Source: Enemella dayhoffiae (GTDB lineage: Bacteria > Actinomycetota > Actinomycetes > Propionibacteriales > Propionibacteriaceae). From it: a stretch of 64,000 nt of DNA. Below are positions 7,950 to 18,319 of the stretch, one piece after another. The notes under the pieces were generated by a model. The model worked only from the letters and a program-made list of their open reading frames with translations. It was not told the DNA's origin and ran no database searches. Every line of letters starts with the position of its first letter. The stretch's first letter is position 1. Made by a program: the position numbers and the translations under genes. The DNA lies in NCBI RefSeq assembly GCF_002250625.1, contig NZ_NMVQ01000003.1:62001-126000 (forward strand). Reading direction: 5' to 3'.

Positions 7950-8348
7950 TCAGCCCCGTCGGAAACGGCGGGGCTGTTTTTCGTAGCCCCCGCTGAGCAG
8001 CCCGGCCGCACGCTCGAACGGGTTGTCGCTCGCCCAGTCGCCGGTGGTGGCGAACGACCAGGCCGCGGCCACGGCGTACAACGGCAAGAAGGGTACGCCG
8101 AGGCAGGCGGCGTACTGCCAGGCGTGGCGGGATTCGTGCTCCAGCAACTCCGGGTTGGCGCGCAGCAGGCTGTCAAAGTCGCCGGCGGTGATCACCACGT
8201 TGCCGACCGTGAACGCCCCGGCCACCGGAAACCCGAATCGATAGCCCTCCGCGAGGACCAGCCCCTCGGGACCGACGCGTACTCCGGCGCCGCCGATCCT
8301 GGCCACCAACAACCCCAGCGGGGTGCTGAGGTTAACCCAATTCGACAT
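7950..8348 (-). CDS. Small HExxH-motif protein, putative metalloprotein
   Basis: The likely product is 132 residues, starting MSNWVNLSTPLG. It has an HESRHAWQY segment near residue 80, an HExxH zinc-binding motif, followed by hydrophobic segments (LPLYAVAAAWSF) and a downstream NPFERAAG that could supply a third ligand. This arrangement recalls minigluzincin-like or DUF4157-type metalloprotease folds in a very short protein. No good ribosome site precedes the ATG, and in-frame codons run further upstream to about 8486, so the start is uncertain. Its last codons and stop lie inside the terminator hairpin of the convergent DUF3263 gene. Catalytic activity is untested inference. Confidence 0.65.
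   Translation of the reverse strand: MSNWVNLSTPLGLLVARIGGAGVRVGPEGLVLAEGYRFGFPVAGAFTVGNVVITAGDFDSLLRANPELLEHESRHAWQYAACLGVPFLPLYAVAAAWSFATTGDWASDNPFERAAGLLSGGYEKQPRRFRRG
7952..7982 (+). terminator. Rho-independent terminator
   Basis: The stem AGCCCCG pairs with CGGGGCT, with an inner CCG/CGG pair, followed by a run of five Ts. It lies 22 bases after the DUF3263 stop and overlaps the end of the convergent gene. Confidence 0.85.
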
Positions 8349-8474
8349 CCATCTGAACAGCAGATGGCGCCCCGGTTTCCCGTGGCGGAAGGGTGCCGAT
8401 TTTTGAGTATCGCGGCTCACGTGATGAGTATCGCCGGGCGCCGGGGCGAACCGACGCGGTGGCACCGTGAACAT

Positions 8475-9149
8475 GTGCCGAATCAAGATCAGGACCCGAT
8501 GCAGGAGTTGCAGCGCTCACTCGCCCGACTCCATCAACTGAGCACCATGATCAAGACCGTCAGCCAGCAGGCGGAGGGGCGCGACCCTTCAGGGGCGGTC
8601 ACGGTGATCATGGACGCCGACCAGCGACTCACCTCGATCACCGTCGCCACCAAGTGGCAGGAGAAGGTCGAGCCGGAGGCGCTGGCGGCCGCGGTGCAGG
8701 CGGCCATCAGTGACGCCATGGTGCAGTCCTTCGGCGGCCCCGGTCAGGCCGAGCCCGGCCTGCAGGAGCCTCCGGAGCCGAGCGAGGAGGACCGGCGGCG
8801 GGCCCGCGCGATGATCGCCGAGCAGACCGACTTCTTCAGGCGGGCCGCGCAGCGCAGCGAGGGGGAGCTGATGGAGAAGTTGCACGGCGCGATGGCTCGG
8901 TTCAACCAGCTGAGCAGCGAGTTGCAGCCCCGACAGGACGGCCCGGCCGAATATTTCAACGCCTCCCGGCGCGCCTCGATCGTCTATCAGGCGGGCTTTC
9001 CCGTCGAGGTACGCCTGGACCGCAACTGGGTGAAGAGCCTCAGCGGGATGAGCCTGACCGCCGCGTTCGCCGAGATCCTCGAGCAGGCGGCCGGCGAACG
9101 CAACCAGCTCCACCTCGGGCTGGACCGCACGATCAACCTCGGACTCTGA
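8475..9149 (+). CDS. YbaB/EbfC-like protein, cassette A
   Basis: The 224-residue product has an N-terminal helix (LQRSLARLHQLSTMIK), then a YbaB-like strand pattern (GAVTVIMDADQRLTSITV) and a helix (EALAAAVQAAISDAM). A second similar unit follows after about residue 130 (IVYQAGFPVEVRLDRNWVKSLS). YbaB/EbfC proteins bind DNA; relatives such as EspL occur beside type VII secretion substrates in actinobacteria. It is followed after 13 bases by a WXG100-type gene and is a distant paralogue of the product at 13455. The start is uncertain: a GTG at 8475 or an ATG at 8499. The role as a chaperone or accessory factor is inferred. Confidence 0.72.
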   Translation: MPNQDQDPMQELQRSLARLHQLSTMIKTVSQQAEGRDPSGAVTVIMDADQRLTSITVATKWQEKVEPEALAAAVQAAISDAMVQSFGGPGQAEPGLQEPPEPSEEDRRRARAMIAEQTDFFRRAAQRSEGELMEKLHGAMARFNQLSSELQPRQDGPAEYFNASRRASIVYQAGFPVEVRLDRNWVKSLSGMSLTAAFAEILEQAAGERNQLHLGLDRTINLGL

Positions 9150-9162
9150 AACGGAGCGATCG

Positions 9163-10674
9163 ATGACGAACCCCGACACCCGGGCCGACTTCTGGTCCGA
9201 ATTCAGCACCCAGGACGCCCCTCCGCCGATGGCCCCGGCGCCCACCGCGCCGCAACCGACCGGGCACTATCGAGACCCGGTGTCGACGAGCCCGGAGGCG
9301 CCCGTCGACCCGTCGGTGCCGAGCCCCGGGGCCGGGACGTTCGATGTGCCTCCGGCCTCCCCGGTGCCGGGTGACCAGCCGGCCGACGCGCCGATGGAGA
9401 CCGGCACCGAGGGGCCGGGCGCGCCGATGGAGACCGGCACCGAGGCCCAGGGGCTGCAGGGGTCGGCCGGAGGCACGAGTGAGGGGGGTACGCCCAGCGA
9501 GCAGGTCGCGGGTGGTGCGTCCGACCGCTCGAGCGAGGCGGAAGTCGGCAGGGAGGGGGCCAGCGCCGAGGTCGACAACCCCGCCCAGTCCGAGCCCGGC
9601 AAGGCCGGCGAGGCCGGCGGGGCCGAGGTCGGCCGGGTCGGTGAGGGTGGGCGCCAGGATCCGGTGATCGAGGTTCCGAAGGACCATCAGGAGCTGACCC
9701 AGGACGGCACGGTGGCCGACGAGAAGGTGGCCACCCTGCCCGACGGTGGGGTGATCAACACCACCGGCAAGGACACGGTGATCACCACCCGCGACGGGGT
9801 GCAGGTGACCCGGCACGCCGACGGCACGGTGAGCGTCGACGCCAGCGTCCGCAACAACTCCGATCCCAAGGCCGGCGACGACGTCTCGGAGCTGCACGGC
9901 GACGGCACGTTCATGACCGAGGACGGCACCAAGGTGCAGGTCGACGACGGCAAGGTGATCGTCACTCAGCTCGACGGCACTCGGATGACCATGCTGCCCA
10001 ACGGCACCGTCGAGGTCGACCTGCCCGACAAGGACGACAAGTCCAACAACCCCGACGACCCCGGTGCCGGTGACGGCAAGGGGGAGGACGACAAGGGCAA
10101 GGACGAGGACAAGGGCAAGGACGACGAGAAGAAGGAAGATGAGGGGGCTGGCGATCCCTCCGGCGGCGGTGGTTCCCCCTCCGGCGGCGGTGGTTCCCCC
10201 TCCGGCGGTGGCGGTTCTCCCTCCGGAGGCGGTGGTTCCCCGTCCGGAGGCGGTGGTTCCCCGTCAGGCGGTGGTGGTTCCCCCTCCGGAGGGGGCGGCG
10301 GCAACAACCAGCCGACCGAGAACCCGCCGGGTGACACCGAGGCGCCCAAGGACACGAAGCCGCCCGGCCCGGCCGAGGACACCGAGTTCAACGTGGCCGA
10401 CCTGCGCGCCGACGCCGGCACCTACAGCGACCGGGCCAACAAGGCCAAGGGCATCTCGCAGACCTTCACCGGCTTCGACGGCGCCATCCCCGCCTGGGGC
10501 GTCTGGTACCAGGCCGAGGGTCCCTACAAGGAGGCGGTCAAGCGATGCGTGACCATCTTCAATGACGCCGAAAAGGCGCTCGACAAGATGTCGGACAAGC
10601 TCAACCAGACCGCCACCGACTACGAGAAGACCGAAGAGAAGAACAAGGGCCGGGCCAGGAAGAAGGGGAAGTGA
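9163..10674 (+). CDS. Large low-complexity protein with C-terminal WXG100-like domain
   Basis: The 503-residue protein has four parts. Residues 1-165 are Pro/Glu/Gly-rich and disordered. Residues 175-290 contain repeated beta-type DGT units (ATLPDGGVINTT, RHADGTVSV, LHGDGTFM, MLPNGTVEV). Residues 295-380 are a Lys/Asp-rich stretch and a Gly-Ser-Pro repeat. Residues 405-503 are an ESX-like helical hairpin starting FNVADLRADAGTY, with WG near the turn and DYEKTEE (a YxxxE signal) near the end. The last part aligns with the 99-residue protein at 14269. A type VII secreted surface or effector protein is the best guess. The gene lies between the YbaB-like and hydrophobic WXG genes of cassette A. 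Confidence 0.72.
   Translation: MTNPDTRADFWSEFSTQDAPPPMAPAPTAPQPTGHYRDPVSTSPEAPVDPSVPSPGAGTFDVPPASPVPGDQPADAPMETGTEGPGAPMETGTEAQGLQGSAGGTSEGGTPSEQVAGGASDRSSEAEVGREGASAEVDNPAQSEPGKAGEAGGAEVGRVGEGGRQDPVIEVPKDHQELTQDGTVADEKVATLPDGGVINTTGKDTVITTRDGVQVTRHADGTVSVDASVRNNSDPKAGDDVSELHGDGTFMTEDGTKVQVDDGKVIVTQLDGTRMTMLPNGTVEVDLPDKDDKSNNPDDPGAGDGKGEDDKGKDEDKGKDDEKKEDEGAGDPSGGGGSPSGGGGSPSGGGGSPSGGGGSPSGGGGSPSGGGGSPSGGGGGNNQPTENPPGDTEAPKDTKPPGPAEDTEFNVADLRADAGTYSDRANKAKGISQTFTGFDGAIPAWGVWYQAEGPYKEAVKRCVTIFNDAEKALDKMSDKLNQTATDYEKTEEKNKGRARKKGK
10159..10302 (+). repeat. Tandem 21-base repeat encoding SGGGGSP
   Basis: Six full 21-base units and one partial unit encode (SGGGGSP)6-SGGGG. The units differ mainly at silent positions, which suggests selection for the peptide. 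It forms a flexible linker between the DGT-repeat region and the WXG100-like domain of the surrounding protein. Confidence 0.93.
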
Positions 10675-10677
10675 GCC

Positions 10678-11460
10678 ATGCAGGCTGATTCGAGCGGCGG
10701 CGGTACCGCCGGGGACGCGGTGCTCTCGCGGACCTGCGACGCGGGCATCCTCACCGACATCATCGGCGGGATCAACACGATCATCGACGGCTTCCAGGGC
10801 ATTTTCGACACGGCCATGGGGTTCGTCCAGAACGCGATCGACTGGGCCAACCGGCTCACCCTGGGCACCATACCGTGGCTGGATGACGTGCTGAACGCCT
10901 GCAAGGAGGCCCGCCAGGCGGTCAACAGGGCGATCGACAAGATCCAGGAGGGGCTGAAGGGCCTGGAGGCGCCCTGGTACATGAAGTGCGTGGGGGAGAA
11001 GCTCCGCGACGGCATGGGCCCCCGGATCGAGGAGTTCGCCCAGTCCCTCGACCCCGCCACGCTGCGCTGCAAGCAGTCCTGGAAGGGCAAGGGGGCAGAC
11101 GCCTTCTTCGCCAGTGCCGACAAGCAGAAGAAGGCCGCCGACGAAACGCTCTCCGGCGTACGCCAGTTCGGCGACCGGATGGTGCAGATGGCCGACCAGG
11201 GGATCGTGGCGACCGTGGCCTTCCTGTTCGCCATCGTGATCCTCAGCATCAAGATCGCCGTCGCCATCGCCAAGTTGCCGGCGGTCCCGGTCGGCACCCT
11301 GCTCGGCACCGTCGAGCTGTGGGCGCTGGTCGCCGAATGCATCGCGCTGATCGCCGCCTTCGTCGCCTACGTGCTGAACGCCTCCAGCCAGGCCGAGCGC
11401 TTCACCGCCTCGGTCCGTGACGTGCCGATGAAGGGGGCCTGGCCGCAGCCCGCGGCCTGA
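10678..11460 (+). CDS. Hydrophobic WXG-motif protein, cassette A
   Basis: The 260-residue protein has an N-terminal amphipathic helical region (about 25-110), a middle helix with SWKGKGADAFFASA (a W-x-G turn as in WXG100 proteins), then two hydrophobic segments (about 183-205 and 212-240) likely to cross or insert in membrane, and a short tail ending MKGAWPQPAA. It begins three bases after the preceding stop. The product at 14579 shares the same layout and the [S/Y]WxGxGAxAFF motif. It could be a type VII secreted pore-like or membrane-anchored effector. No known toxin domain was recognised. Confidence 0.72.
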   Translation: MQADSSGGGTAGDAVLSRTCDAGILTDIIGGINTIIDGFQGIFDTAMGFVQNAIDWANRLTLGTIPWLDDVLNACKEARQAVNRAIDKIQEGLKGLEAPWYMKCVGEKLRDGMGPRIEEFAQSLDPATLRCKQSWKGKGADAFFASADKQKKAADETLSGVRQFGDRMVQMADQGIVATVAFLFAIVILSIKIAVAIAKLPAVPVGTLLGTVELWALVAECIALIAAFVAYVLNASSQAERFTASVRDVPMKGAWPQPAA

Positions 11461-11506
11461 GTTCACCGACACCGTCCGCCTCCGGTACGCCGAGGCCCGC
11501 GAATCG

Positions 11507-11533
11507 TTTGCACTCGACCAAGGGGAGTGCTAA
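11507..11533. promoter_or_regulatory. CIRCE element 1 (HrcA operator)
   Basis: TTTGCACTC, nine bases, then GAGTGCTAA. This matches the CIRCE consensus TTAGCACTC-N9-GAGTGCTAA with one mismatch. HrcA binding represses heat-shock genes at normal temperature. Confidence 0.92.
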
Positions 11534-11539
11534 ACATGA

Positions 11540-13303
<1,764 letters not shown>

Positions 13304-13330
13304 GCCCGGCCTCCCGGCCACACGCAGCAT

Positions 13331-13367
13331 CCGCAGGGGCGGTCCCGTTTCGGGGCCGCCCCTGCGG
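13331..13367 (+). terminator. Hairpin terminator after groEL
   Basis: The 12-base arms CCGCAGGGGCGG and CCGCCCCTGCGG pair perfectly around a 13-base loop. There is no T run, as is common for high-GC actinobacterial terminators. Confidence 0.75.
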
Positions 13368-13454
13368 CGTTCCCGGGGGTACGCCGGAAGCTTCCGTCAC
13401 CGGTTGAACGCGTGGTGAACGCCAGGTGAACCGCGGGCAGGACAGGATGGGGTG

Positions 13455-14267
13455 ATGTCCAACAAGTTGCCCGACCTGGCCGCCCTGCAGGACGAACTGG
13501 CCGCCGCGCTCGGCGAACTGAGCGCCCTGTCGGGGATGCTGCCGTCGGGGACGCTGTCGCCCGAATCCCGTGGTGAAACCCCGGCCGAGTGGACCGGCCG
13601 TTCCGACGACGGACTGTTCGAGGTCACCGTCTCGGCCTCCGGCCGGCTCGAGTCGGTCCGCGTGGACAGCCACTGGACCGCCGAACGCGCGCCGGCGGTG
13701 CCCGCGTTGCAGCAGGCGGCCGGCCGCGCCGCCTGTGCCCGACTCGGCATCGACCCGGACACCGCACCCACGGCGTACGCCCCGGCGGAACCGGCCAGCT
13801 CGGACCAGGTGGCCGACGTGGTGGCCCGCCAGCAGGGGCTGGTCGAAACCTTCCGACTCGCCTCGCCGCAGGAGCAGCAGGGACGGTTGGAGGCGGCCAC
13901 AGCACGGCTGGACCAGGCACAGACCCGGCTCGGCCAACGGTCCGCAAGGTCTGCAGGGTCCGAGGGGGCCGACGAACTCACCCTGCGCACCCGCAGCCGG
14001 AAGGCCGCGCTCACCTTCACCCCCGACGGGGTGCTGCTGGCCGCCGACTTCGACGCCGCCTGGGAACAGGGGATCAGCCCGGTCGGACTGATGACCGCGC
14101 TCAACGAGATCCTCGAACAGTTGCGCGAGGCGGTCCCGGAGTCCGCCGCCGAGGACGATCCGATGGCCGAGCTGAACGACGCCTTCGCCGAGATGCGCTC
14201 GATGATGCGCCAGCTCGGCGTACCCGACCCGGGCAAAGCCACCAACACCCGACCGGAAGGAAAGTGA
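13455..14267 (+). CDS. YbaB/EbfC-like protein, cassette B
   Basis: The 270-residue product has an N-terminal helix (LPDLAALQDELAAALGELSALSG), a YbaB-like sheet (GLFEVTVSASGRLESVRVD), a helical and linker region, and a second sheet-helix unit (KAALTFTPDGVLLAADFDAAWEQGIS). It repeats the two-unit layout of the protein at 8475. The ATG at 13455 directly follows an in-frame GTG. One base separates its stop from the next ATG, so it is translated with the WXG100-like gene. A DNA-binding or secretion-chaperone role is inferred from family and context only. Confidence 0.72.
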   Translation: MSNKLPDLAALQDELAAALGELSALSGMLPSGTLSPESRGETPAEWTGRSDDGLFEVTVSASGRLESVRVDSHWTAERAPAVPALQQAAGRAACARLGIDPDTAPTAYAPAEPASSDQVADVVARQQGLVETFRLASPQEQQGRLEAATARLDQAQTRLGQRSARSAGSEGADELTLRTRSRKAALTFTPDGVLLAADFDAAWEQGISPVGLMTALNEILEQLREAVPESAAEDDPMAELNDAFAEMRSMMRQLGVPDPGKATNTRPEGK

Positions 14268-14268
14268 G

Positions 14269-14568
14269 ATGACCGACTTCTCCGTCGAGCTGGGCGCCCT
14301 GCGCACCGACGCCGGCACGTTCGAGACCGGAGGCGACAGTGTCGCCAACCTGACCCGGTCACTGGAGCAGTGGCGTGACTGGATTCCCGACTGGGGCATC
14401 CTCGGCGAATGCCAGCAGCCGTTCGAGGACCTGGTCGCCCGGGTCGGGGACTATACCCGCGAAGGGGATACCGAGCTGCACTCGGTCGGTCAGAATCTGC
14501 GCCACATCGCCGACGTGTACGAACGCGAGGAGCAGGAGAACGTCCACCTCGCCATGAACATCTACTGA
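14269..14568 (+). CDS. WXG100-like small secretion protein
   Basis: The 99-residue, all-helical protein has typical ESX size. Residues 1-35 form helix 1 (FSVELGALRTDAGTFETGG), the turn lies at IPDWGILGE (WG in place of WxG), and helix 2 ends with VYEREEQEN, which contains a YxxxE secretion signal. It aligns with the C-terminal domain of the protein at 9163 over LR-DAGT and IP-WG. Such proteins are exported through type VII secretion as helical dimers. The adjacent hydrophobic WXG protein is the likely partner. Confidence 0.75.
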   Translation: MTDFSVELGALRTDAGTFETGGDSVANLTRSLEQWRDWIPDWGILGECQQPFEDLVARVGDYTREGDTELHSVGQNLRHIADVYEREEQENVHLAMNIY

Positions 14569-14578
14569 GGAGCAGGCG

Positions 14579-15430
14579 ATGACCGTACCGATTCCGTTCC
14601 CCTTCCCGCCCGTGATCGACCCGTCCTTCGTGGACGAGCTGGCCGAGCGGATCCGCGGCCTGATCCAGCGGATCCGCGACGCCATCGAGACTGGGGCCCG
14701 GCTCTTCCAGCGGGGCCTCGAACTGCTGGCGCGCTTCACTTTTGGCCTGGCCCAGGCCTACCTCGACGGTTTGGTCAGCGCGTTCAATCGCTGCATCGAG
14801 ATCGTCAACCAGATCGCCACCAAGATCGGCGAGATCATCGACTGGTTGCAGGGCCCGGCGAACGTCGAGGCGCTGGGCCACGCGATCATCAAGACCTATC
14901 CGCCCAAGCTGCAGACGCTGTCGGACAGCCTGTTGCGGGAGAAGCTGAAGTCCAACGACTACTGGACCGGCGACGGTGCGGAGGCGTTCTTCGGCTCCGC
15001 GCTGCGGCAGAAGGGTGCCGTCGACGCGCTCAAGGGGGCGATCACGCCCCTGGGCAACACGCTGGTGTCGGTGGGATCAAGCGGCAAGAACATCCTGATC
15101 GGGCTCGACATCTCCATCACCGCCGCCGCGGTCACCCTGGTCGTCGCGATCGGCGTGACCTGCGCGTTCCCGCCCGCTGCCGGGGTGACGGTACCGATCT
15201 GCCTGGCGGTGTTCACGTTCGTCGCCGCGGTGATCGTGGCCGCCCTGGTGGCCGCCAACGCGCTCGCCCAGTCGGTGTCGGGCGCCAAGGCGGCATTCGA
15301 GTCCCAGCTGCCGGGGGACGCGCACTGGCCCAAGGGCGTCGGCGGTGGTGGGAAGGCGGCCGCCGAGGCCGAGCGGGACGGCACCGTGACCGACGGTGAC
15401 GCCTCCTGGTCCACCGGCTACACGCCCTAG
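14579..15430 (+). CDS. Hydrophobic WXG-motif protein, cassette B
   Basis: The 283-residue protein matches the layout of the product at 10678: amphipathic helices in the first 130 residues, a YWTGDGAEAFFGSALRQKG segment near 138 (WxG turn), two hydrophobic stretches (about 180-203 and 207-230) and a polar tail after DAHWPKG. The tail is longer and acidic. A membrane-inserting or secreted partner of the WXG100-like protein encoded just upstream is the likely role. No enzymatic domain was recognised. Confidence 0.72.
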   Translation: MTVPIPFPFPPVIDPSFVDELAERIRGLIQRIRDAIETGARLFQRGLELLARFTFGLAQAYLDGLVSAFNRCIEIVNQIATKIGEIIDWLQGPANVEALGHAIIKTYPPKLQTLSDSLLREKLKSNDYWTGDGAEAFFGSALRQKGAVDALKGAITPLGNTLVSVGSSGKNILIGLDISITAAAVTLVVAIGVTCAFPPAAGVTVPICLAVFTFVAAVIVAALVAANALAQSVSGAKAAFESQLPGDAHWPKGVGGGGKAAAEAERDGTVTDGDASWSTGYTP

Positions 15431-15487
15431 CTGTACCTAGCCGCGCCGCGGCGTACGCCGGGCCGCGATCAGCGGCAGGATGGCTGC

Positions 15488-16441
15488 ATGCTTGTGCACC
15501 TGCGGCTGACCGTCCCGGCCGACCTGAGCGACGGCGTACGCGACCTGCTGGTCGAGGACCGCTGCACCACCAACGTCACCGTGCAGGCCGGCGTCTCGCT
15601 GGATCCGCCAGGTGATCTGATCGAGGCAGACGTGGCACGGGAGGCCGCCGACGAGGTGCTCGAGGCACTGGATCGCAGCGGACTGCCCGAGCGCGGCGGA
15701 ATCGTGGTCAGCGAGCCGACCGCGACCCCGTTCCGGGCCGCCGTGCGGCTTGAGCAGGAGGCCGAGGGGGAACCGGACGACGGCGTGATCTGGGACGTGG
15801 TGCTGCACCAGGCGGAGGCGGCATCGCGGCCGAGTTGGAGCTACTACTCCTTCCTGATCCTGGCCACCGCGCTGGCCGCGGTCGCCGTGCTCACCGACTC
15901 CTCGATCATCGTGGTCGGGGCGATGGTGGTCGGTCCCGACTACGGGGTGGTTGCGGCGATCTGCGCGGGCCTGGCGCTGGGTCGTCCGCGGTTGGCCGGG
16001 CGGGCGCTGTTGACCCTGGGTCGGGGCTATCTGCTGGCGATCGTCTCGGTGCTGCTGCTCGCCCTGCTGGGGTGGGCGCTCGGGTTCGTCAGCGCCGACC
16101 GGGTCGACCGGCCGCGGCCGCTGACGGCGTTCATCTGGCACCCCGACGGCTGGTCCTTCGTGGTCGCCCTGCTGGCCGGAGCTGCGGGGGCGCTGGCGAT
16201 GACCGCGTCGAAGTCGAACGCACTGGTCGGGGTGTTCATCTCGGTCACCACCATCCCGGCGGCCGGCAACCTGGCGGTGGCGCTGGCCACCTGGGTGGGC
16301 AGCGAGATCGTCGGCTCGGTGATCCAGCTCGGCATCAACCTCGCCGGCATGCTGATCGCCGGGGTGGTCACGATGCTGATCCAGCGGCTGGTGGTCCGCC
16401 GGCGTGAGCGACGCCAGCCTGTGCCAGAGTCGGTGTCATGA
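15488..16441 (+). CDS. DUF389 family membrane protein
   Basis: The 317-residue protein has a soluble N-terminal region of about 115 residues ([19 protein letters not shown]), then at least six transmembrane helices including [23 protein letters not shown], a signature of the DUF389 family. The function is not established; members are found as inner-membrane proteins of unknown transport role. The ATG at 15488 is supported by position. Its stop overlaps the dipeptidase start by four bases (ATGA). Confidence 0.88.
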   Translation: MLVHLRLTVPADLSDGVRDLLVEDRCTTNVTVQAGVSLDPPGDLIEADVAREAADEVLEALDRSGLPERGGIVVSEPTATPFRAAVRLEQEAEGEPDDGVIWDVVLHQAEAASRPSWSYYSFLILATALAAVAVLTDSSIIVVGAMVVGPDYGVVAAICAGLALGRPRLAGRALLTLGRGYLLAIVSVLLLALLGWALGFVSADRVDRPRPLTAFIWHPDGWSFVVALLAGAAGALAMTASKSNALVGVFISVTTIPAAGNLAVALATWVGSEIVGSVIQLGINLAGMLIAGVVTMLIQRLVVRRRERRQPVPESVS

Positions 16442-17577
16442 CCTCCAGCACCCCCAACGCCTCCGCCGATCCGCTGGTGCCCGTCGTCGACGGGCACAAC
16501 GACCTGCCCTGGGCGCTGCGCACCCAGTGCCGCTACGACTTCGGCGTACGCGACATCGCGCGGCACCAGCCGACCCTGCAGACCGACCTGCCGCGGTTGC
16601 GGGCCGGGGGAGTGCGCGCCCAGTTCTGGTCGGTGTTCGTGCCCGGTTCGGCGACCCCGGTGCCGGGCACGGGCGACTTCTTCGCCGACACCTGCGAACA
16701 GGTCGACGCGGTGCACCGGATGGTCGACCGGTACGCCGACGACCTGCGGCTGGTGACCACCCCCGACGAGCTGGACGCCGTGCTCGCCGACGACGCGCGT
16801 GGCCCGATCGGGTCGCTGCTGGGCGCCGAGGGCGGTCACAGCATCGACAACTCGCTGGCCTGCCTGCGGACGCTGCACCGGCTCGGGGTGCGCTATCTGA
16901 CCCTTACCCACAACGAGAACAACGACTGGGCGGACTCCGCCACCGATGAGCCGCGGCACGGCGGGTTGACCGATTTCGGGCGCGAGGTGGTCGCCGAGAT
17001 GAACCGGATCGGGATGATGGTGGACCTGTCGCACACCGCGCCGAGCACGATGCGCGACGCGTTGGACGTATCGACGGCGCCGGTCATCTTCTCCCACTCC
17101 AGTGCCCGCGCGGTGAACGACCACCCGCGCAACGTGCCCGACGACGTGCTGCAGCGGATGGCGGCCGGCGGCGGGTTGTGCATGGTCACCTTCGTCACCA
17201 AGTTCGTCTCGGCGGCCGCCGCCGAGTGGGCCGAGGGCTATCAGGCCGCCCAACGGGAGGCCGGGCTCTCCTGGATGGACCGGGAGGCGGAAGCGTTCGA
17301 GGCGGCGTACCGGCCGGTGCAGCCGGAGACCACGGTGGCGATGGTGGCCGACCACTGCGACCACATCCGCGAGCTGGTCGGCATCGACCACCTCGGCCTG
17401 GGCGGGGACTTCGACGGGACGACCTGGCTGCCCGTCGGCCTGGGCGACGTCGCCGGTTATCCGCGGCTGTTCGCCGAGCTGCGCGGCCGCGGCTGGAGTG
17501 ACGCGGATCTGCACCAGCTGGGTGCGGGCAACATCGCCCGGGTCTTCCGCGCAGTCAGCGAATCCGCCGCGGCGTAG
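16438..17577 (+). CDS. Membrane-dipeptidase-like peptidase, family M19
   Basis: The 379-residue protein shows the zinc-dependent renal dipeptidase pattern: [10 protein letters not shown] near residue 18 (HxD ligands), GAEGGHSI (bridging Glu) near 130, DLSHTAP and FSHSSARAV (His ligands) in the middle, and [13 protein letters not shown] near 320. It hydrolyses dipeptides, and some relatives act on D-amino-acid-containing or beta-lactam substrates. No signal peptide is evident, so a cytoplasmic location is likely. It is coupled to the DUF389 gene upstream. Confidence 0.93.
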   Translation: MTSSTPNASADPLVPVVDGHNDLPWALRTQCRYDFGVRDIARHQPTLQTDLPRLRAGGVRAQFWSVFVPGSATPVPGTGDFFADTCEQVDAVHRMVDRYADDLRLVTTPDELDAVLADDARGPIGSLLGAEGGHSIDNSLACLRTLHRLGVRYLTLTHNENNDWADSATDEPRHGGLTDFGREVVAEMNRIGMMVDLSHTAPSTMRDALDVSTAPVIFSHSSARAVNDHPRNVPDDVLQRMAAGGGLCMVTFVTKFVSAAAAEWAEGYQAAQREAGLSWMDREAEAFEAAYRPVQPETTVAMVADHCDHIRELVGIDHLGLGGDFDGTTWLPVGLGDVAGYPRLFAELRGRGWSDADLHQLGAGNIARVFRAVSESAAA

Positions 17578-17616
17578 TTGCCGGACCGCGGCCGGGTCCC
17601 GTGGCAGACTCCTGCC

Positions 17617-18312
17617 ATGAGGGGGCTGCTGGAGGTTCTCGCACTGCACCCGGTCGACGCGCAGCGGGCCGAGGAGGGCGGTGCCGACCGGATCCAGGTC
17701 GTCGGGTCGCTGGACGACGACGGGTACGCCCCCGCGCCCGAGCTGGTGGAGAGGATGCGCGACGCCACCACCATCCAGATCCGGGTGCTGCTGCGGTTGC
17801 GCGAGGGGTTCGGCACCGACGGTGGGGAGTTCACCCGGTTGCGTGGGCTGGCCAGCAGCTATCTGGACGCCGGCGCGGACGGGTTGGTGCTCGGGTTTCT
17901 CAACGGGCGTGGAGAAGTGGACACCGAGGTGATCGGTGCGCTGCTGGCCGAGGGTGACTGGCCGTGGACCTTCGACCGGGCGATCGATCGGGTGCTGGAC
18001 GCCGACCGGGCCTGGCGTACGCTGCATCGGCTGCCGCGGCTGGATCAGGTGATGACCGCCGGATCGGCCCGCGACCTGGAGCACGGGCTGGACGACCTGA
18101 TCGCCCGCGCCCGGGCGGACGCCGATGAGGCCGGGCTGGTGATGGCCTGCGGCGGCCTGCGCACCGAGCAGGTGCCCTGGCTGGGGCGGGCCGGCGTGCG
18201 CGCCTTCCACGTGGACAGCGCAGTGCGCCCGCAGGAATCCCTGAAATCCTACGTGGACGCCGATCTGGTACGCGGCTGGCGTAGCCTGATCGACTCGATC
18301 GTCTCGAGATAG
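17617..18312 (+). CDS. cutC: CutC family protein
   Basis: The 231-residue product has the CutC TIM-barrel signatures: HPVDAQRAEEGGADRIQVVGSLDDDGYAPAPELVE at the start, GLVLGFLNGRGEVD in the middle, then TFDRAIDRVLD. CutC was named for copper homeostasis, but its biochemical role is debated. The ATG at 17617 was chosen because upstream in-frame sequence lacks a ribosome site and the family starts near here. It lies 39 bases after the dipeptidase stop and eight before the amidase, in the same direction. Confidence 0.88.
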   Translation: MRGLLEVLALHPVDAQRAEEGGADRIQVVGSLDDDGYAPAPELVERMRDATTIQIRVLLRLREGFGTDGGEFTRLRGLASSYLDAGADGLVLGFLNGRGEVDTEVIGALLAEGDWPWTFDRAIDRVLDADRAWRTLHRLPRLDQVMTAGSARDLEHGLDDLIARARADADEAGLVMACGGLRTEQVPWLGRAGVRAFHVDSAVRPQESLKSYVDADLVRGWRSLIDSIVSR

Positions 18313-18319
18313 GGAGCGC

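Noticed and set aside
10159-10302. Possible CRISPR array
   Set aside because: The repeats are contiguous 21-base units without spacers and encode SGGGGSP in frame.
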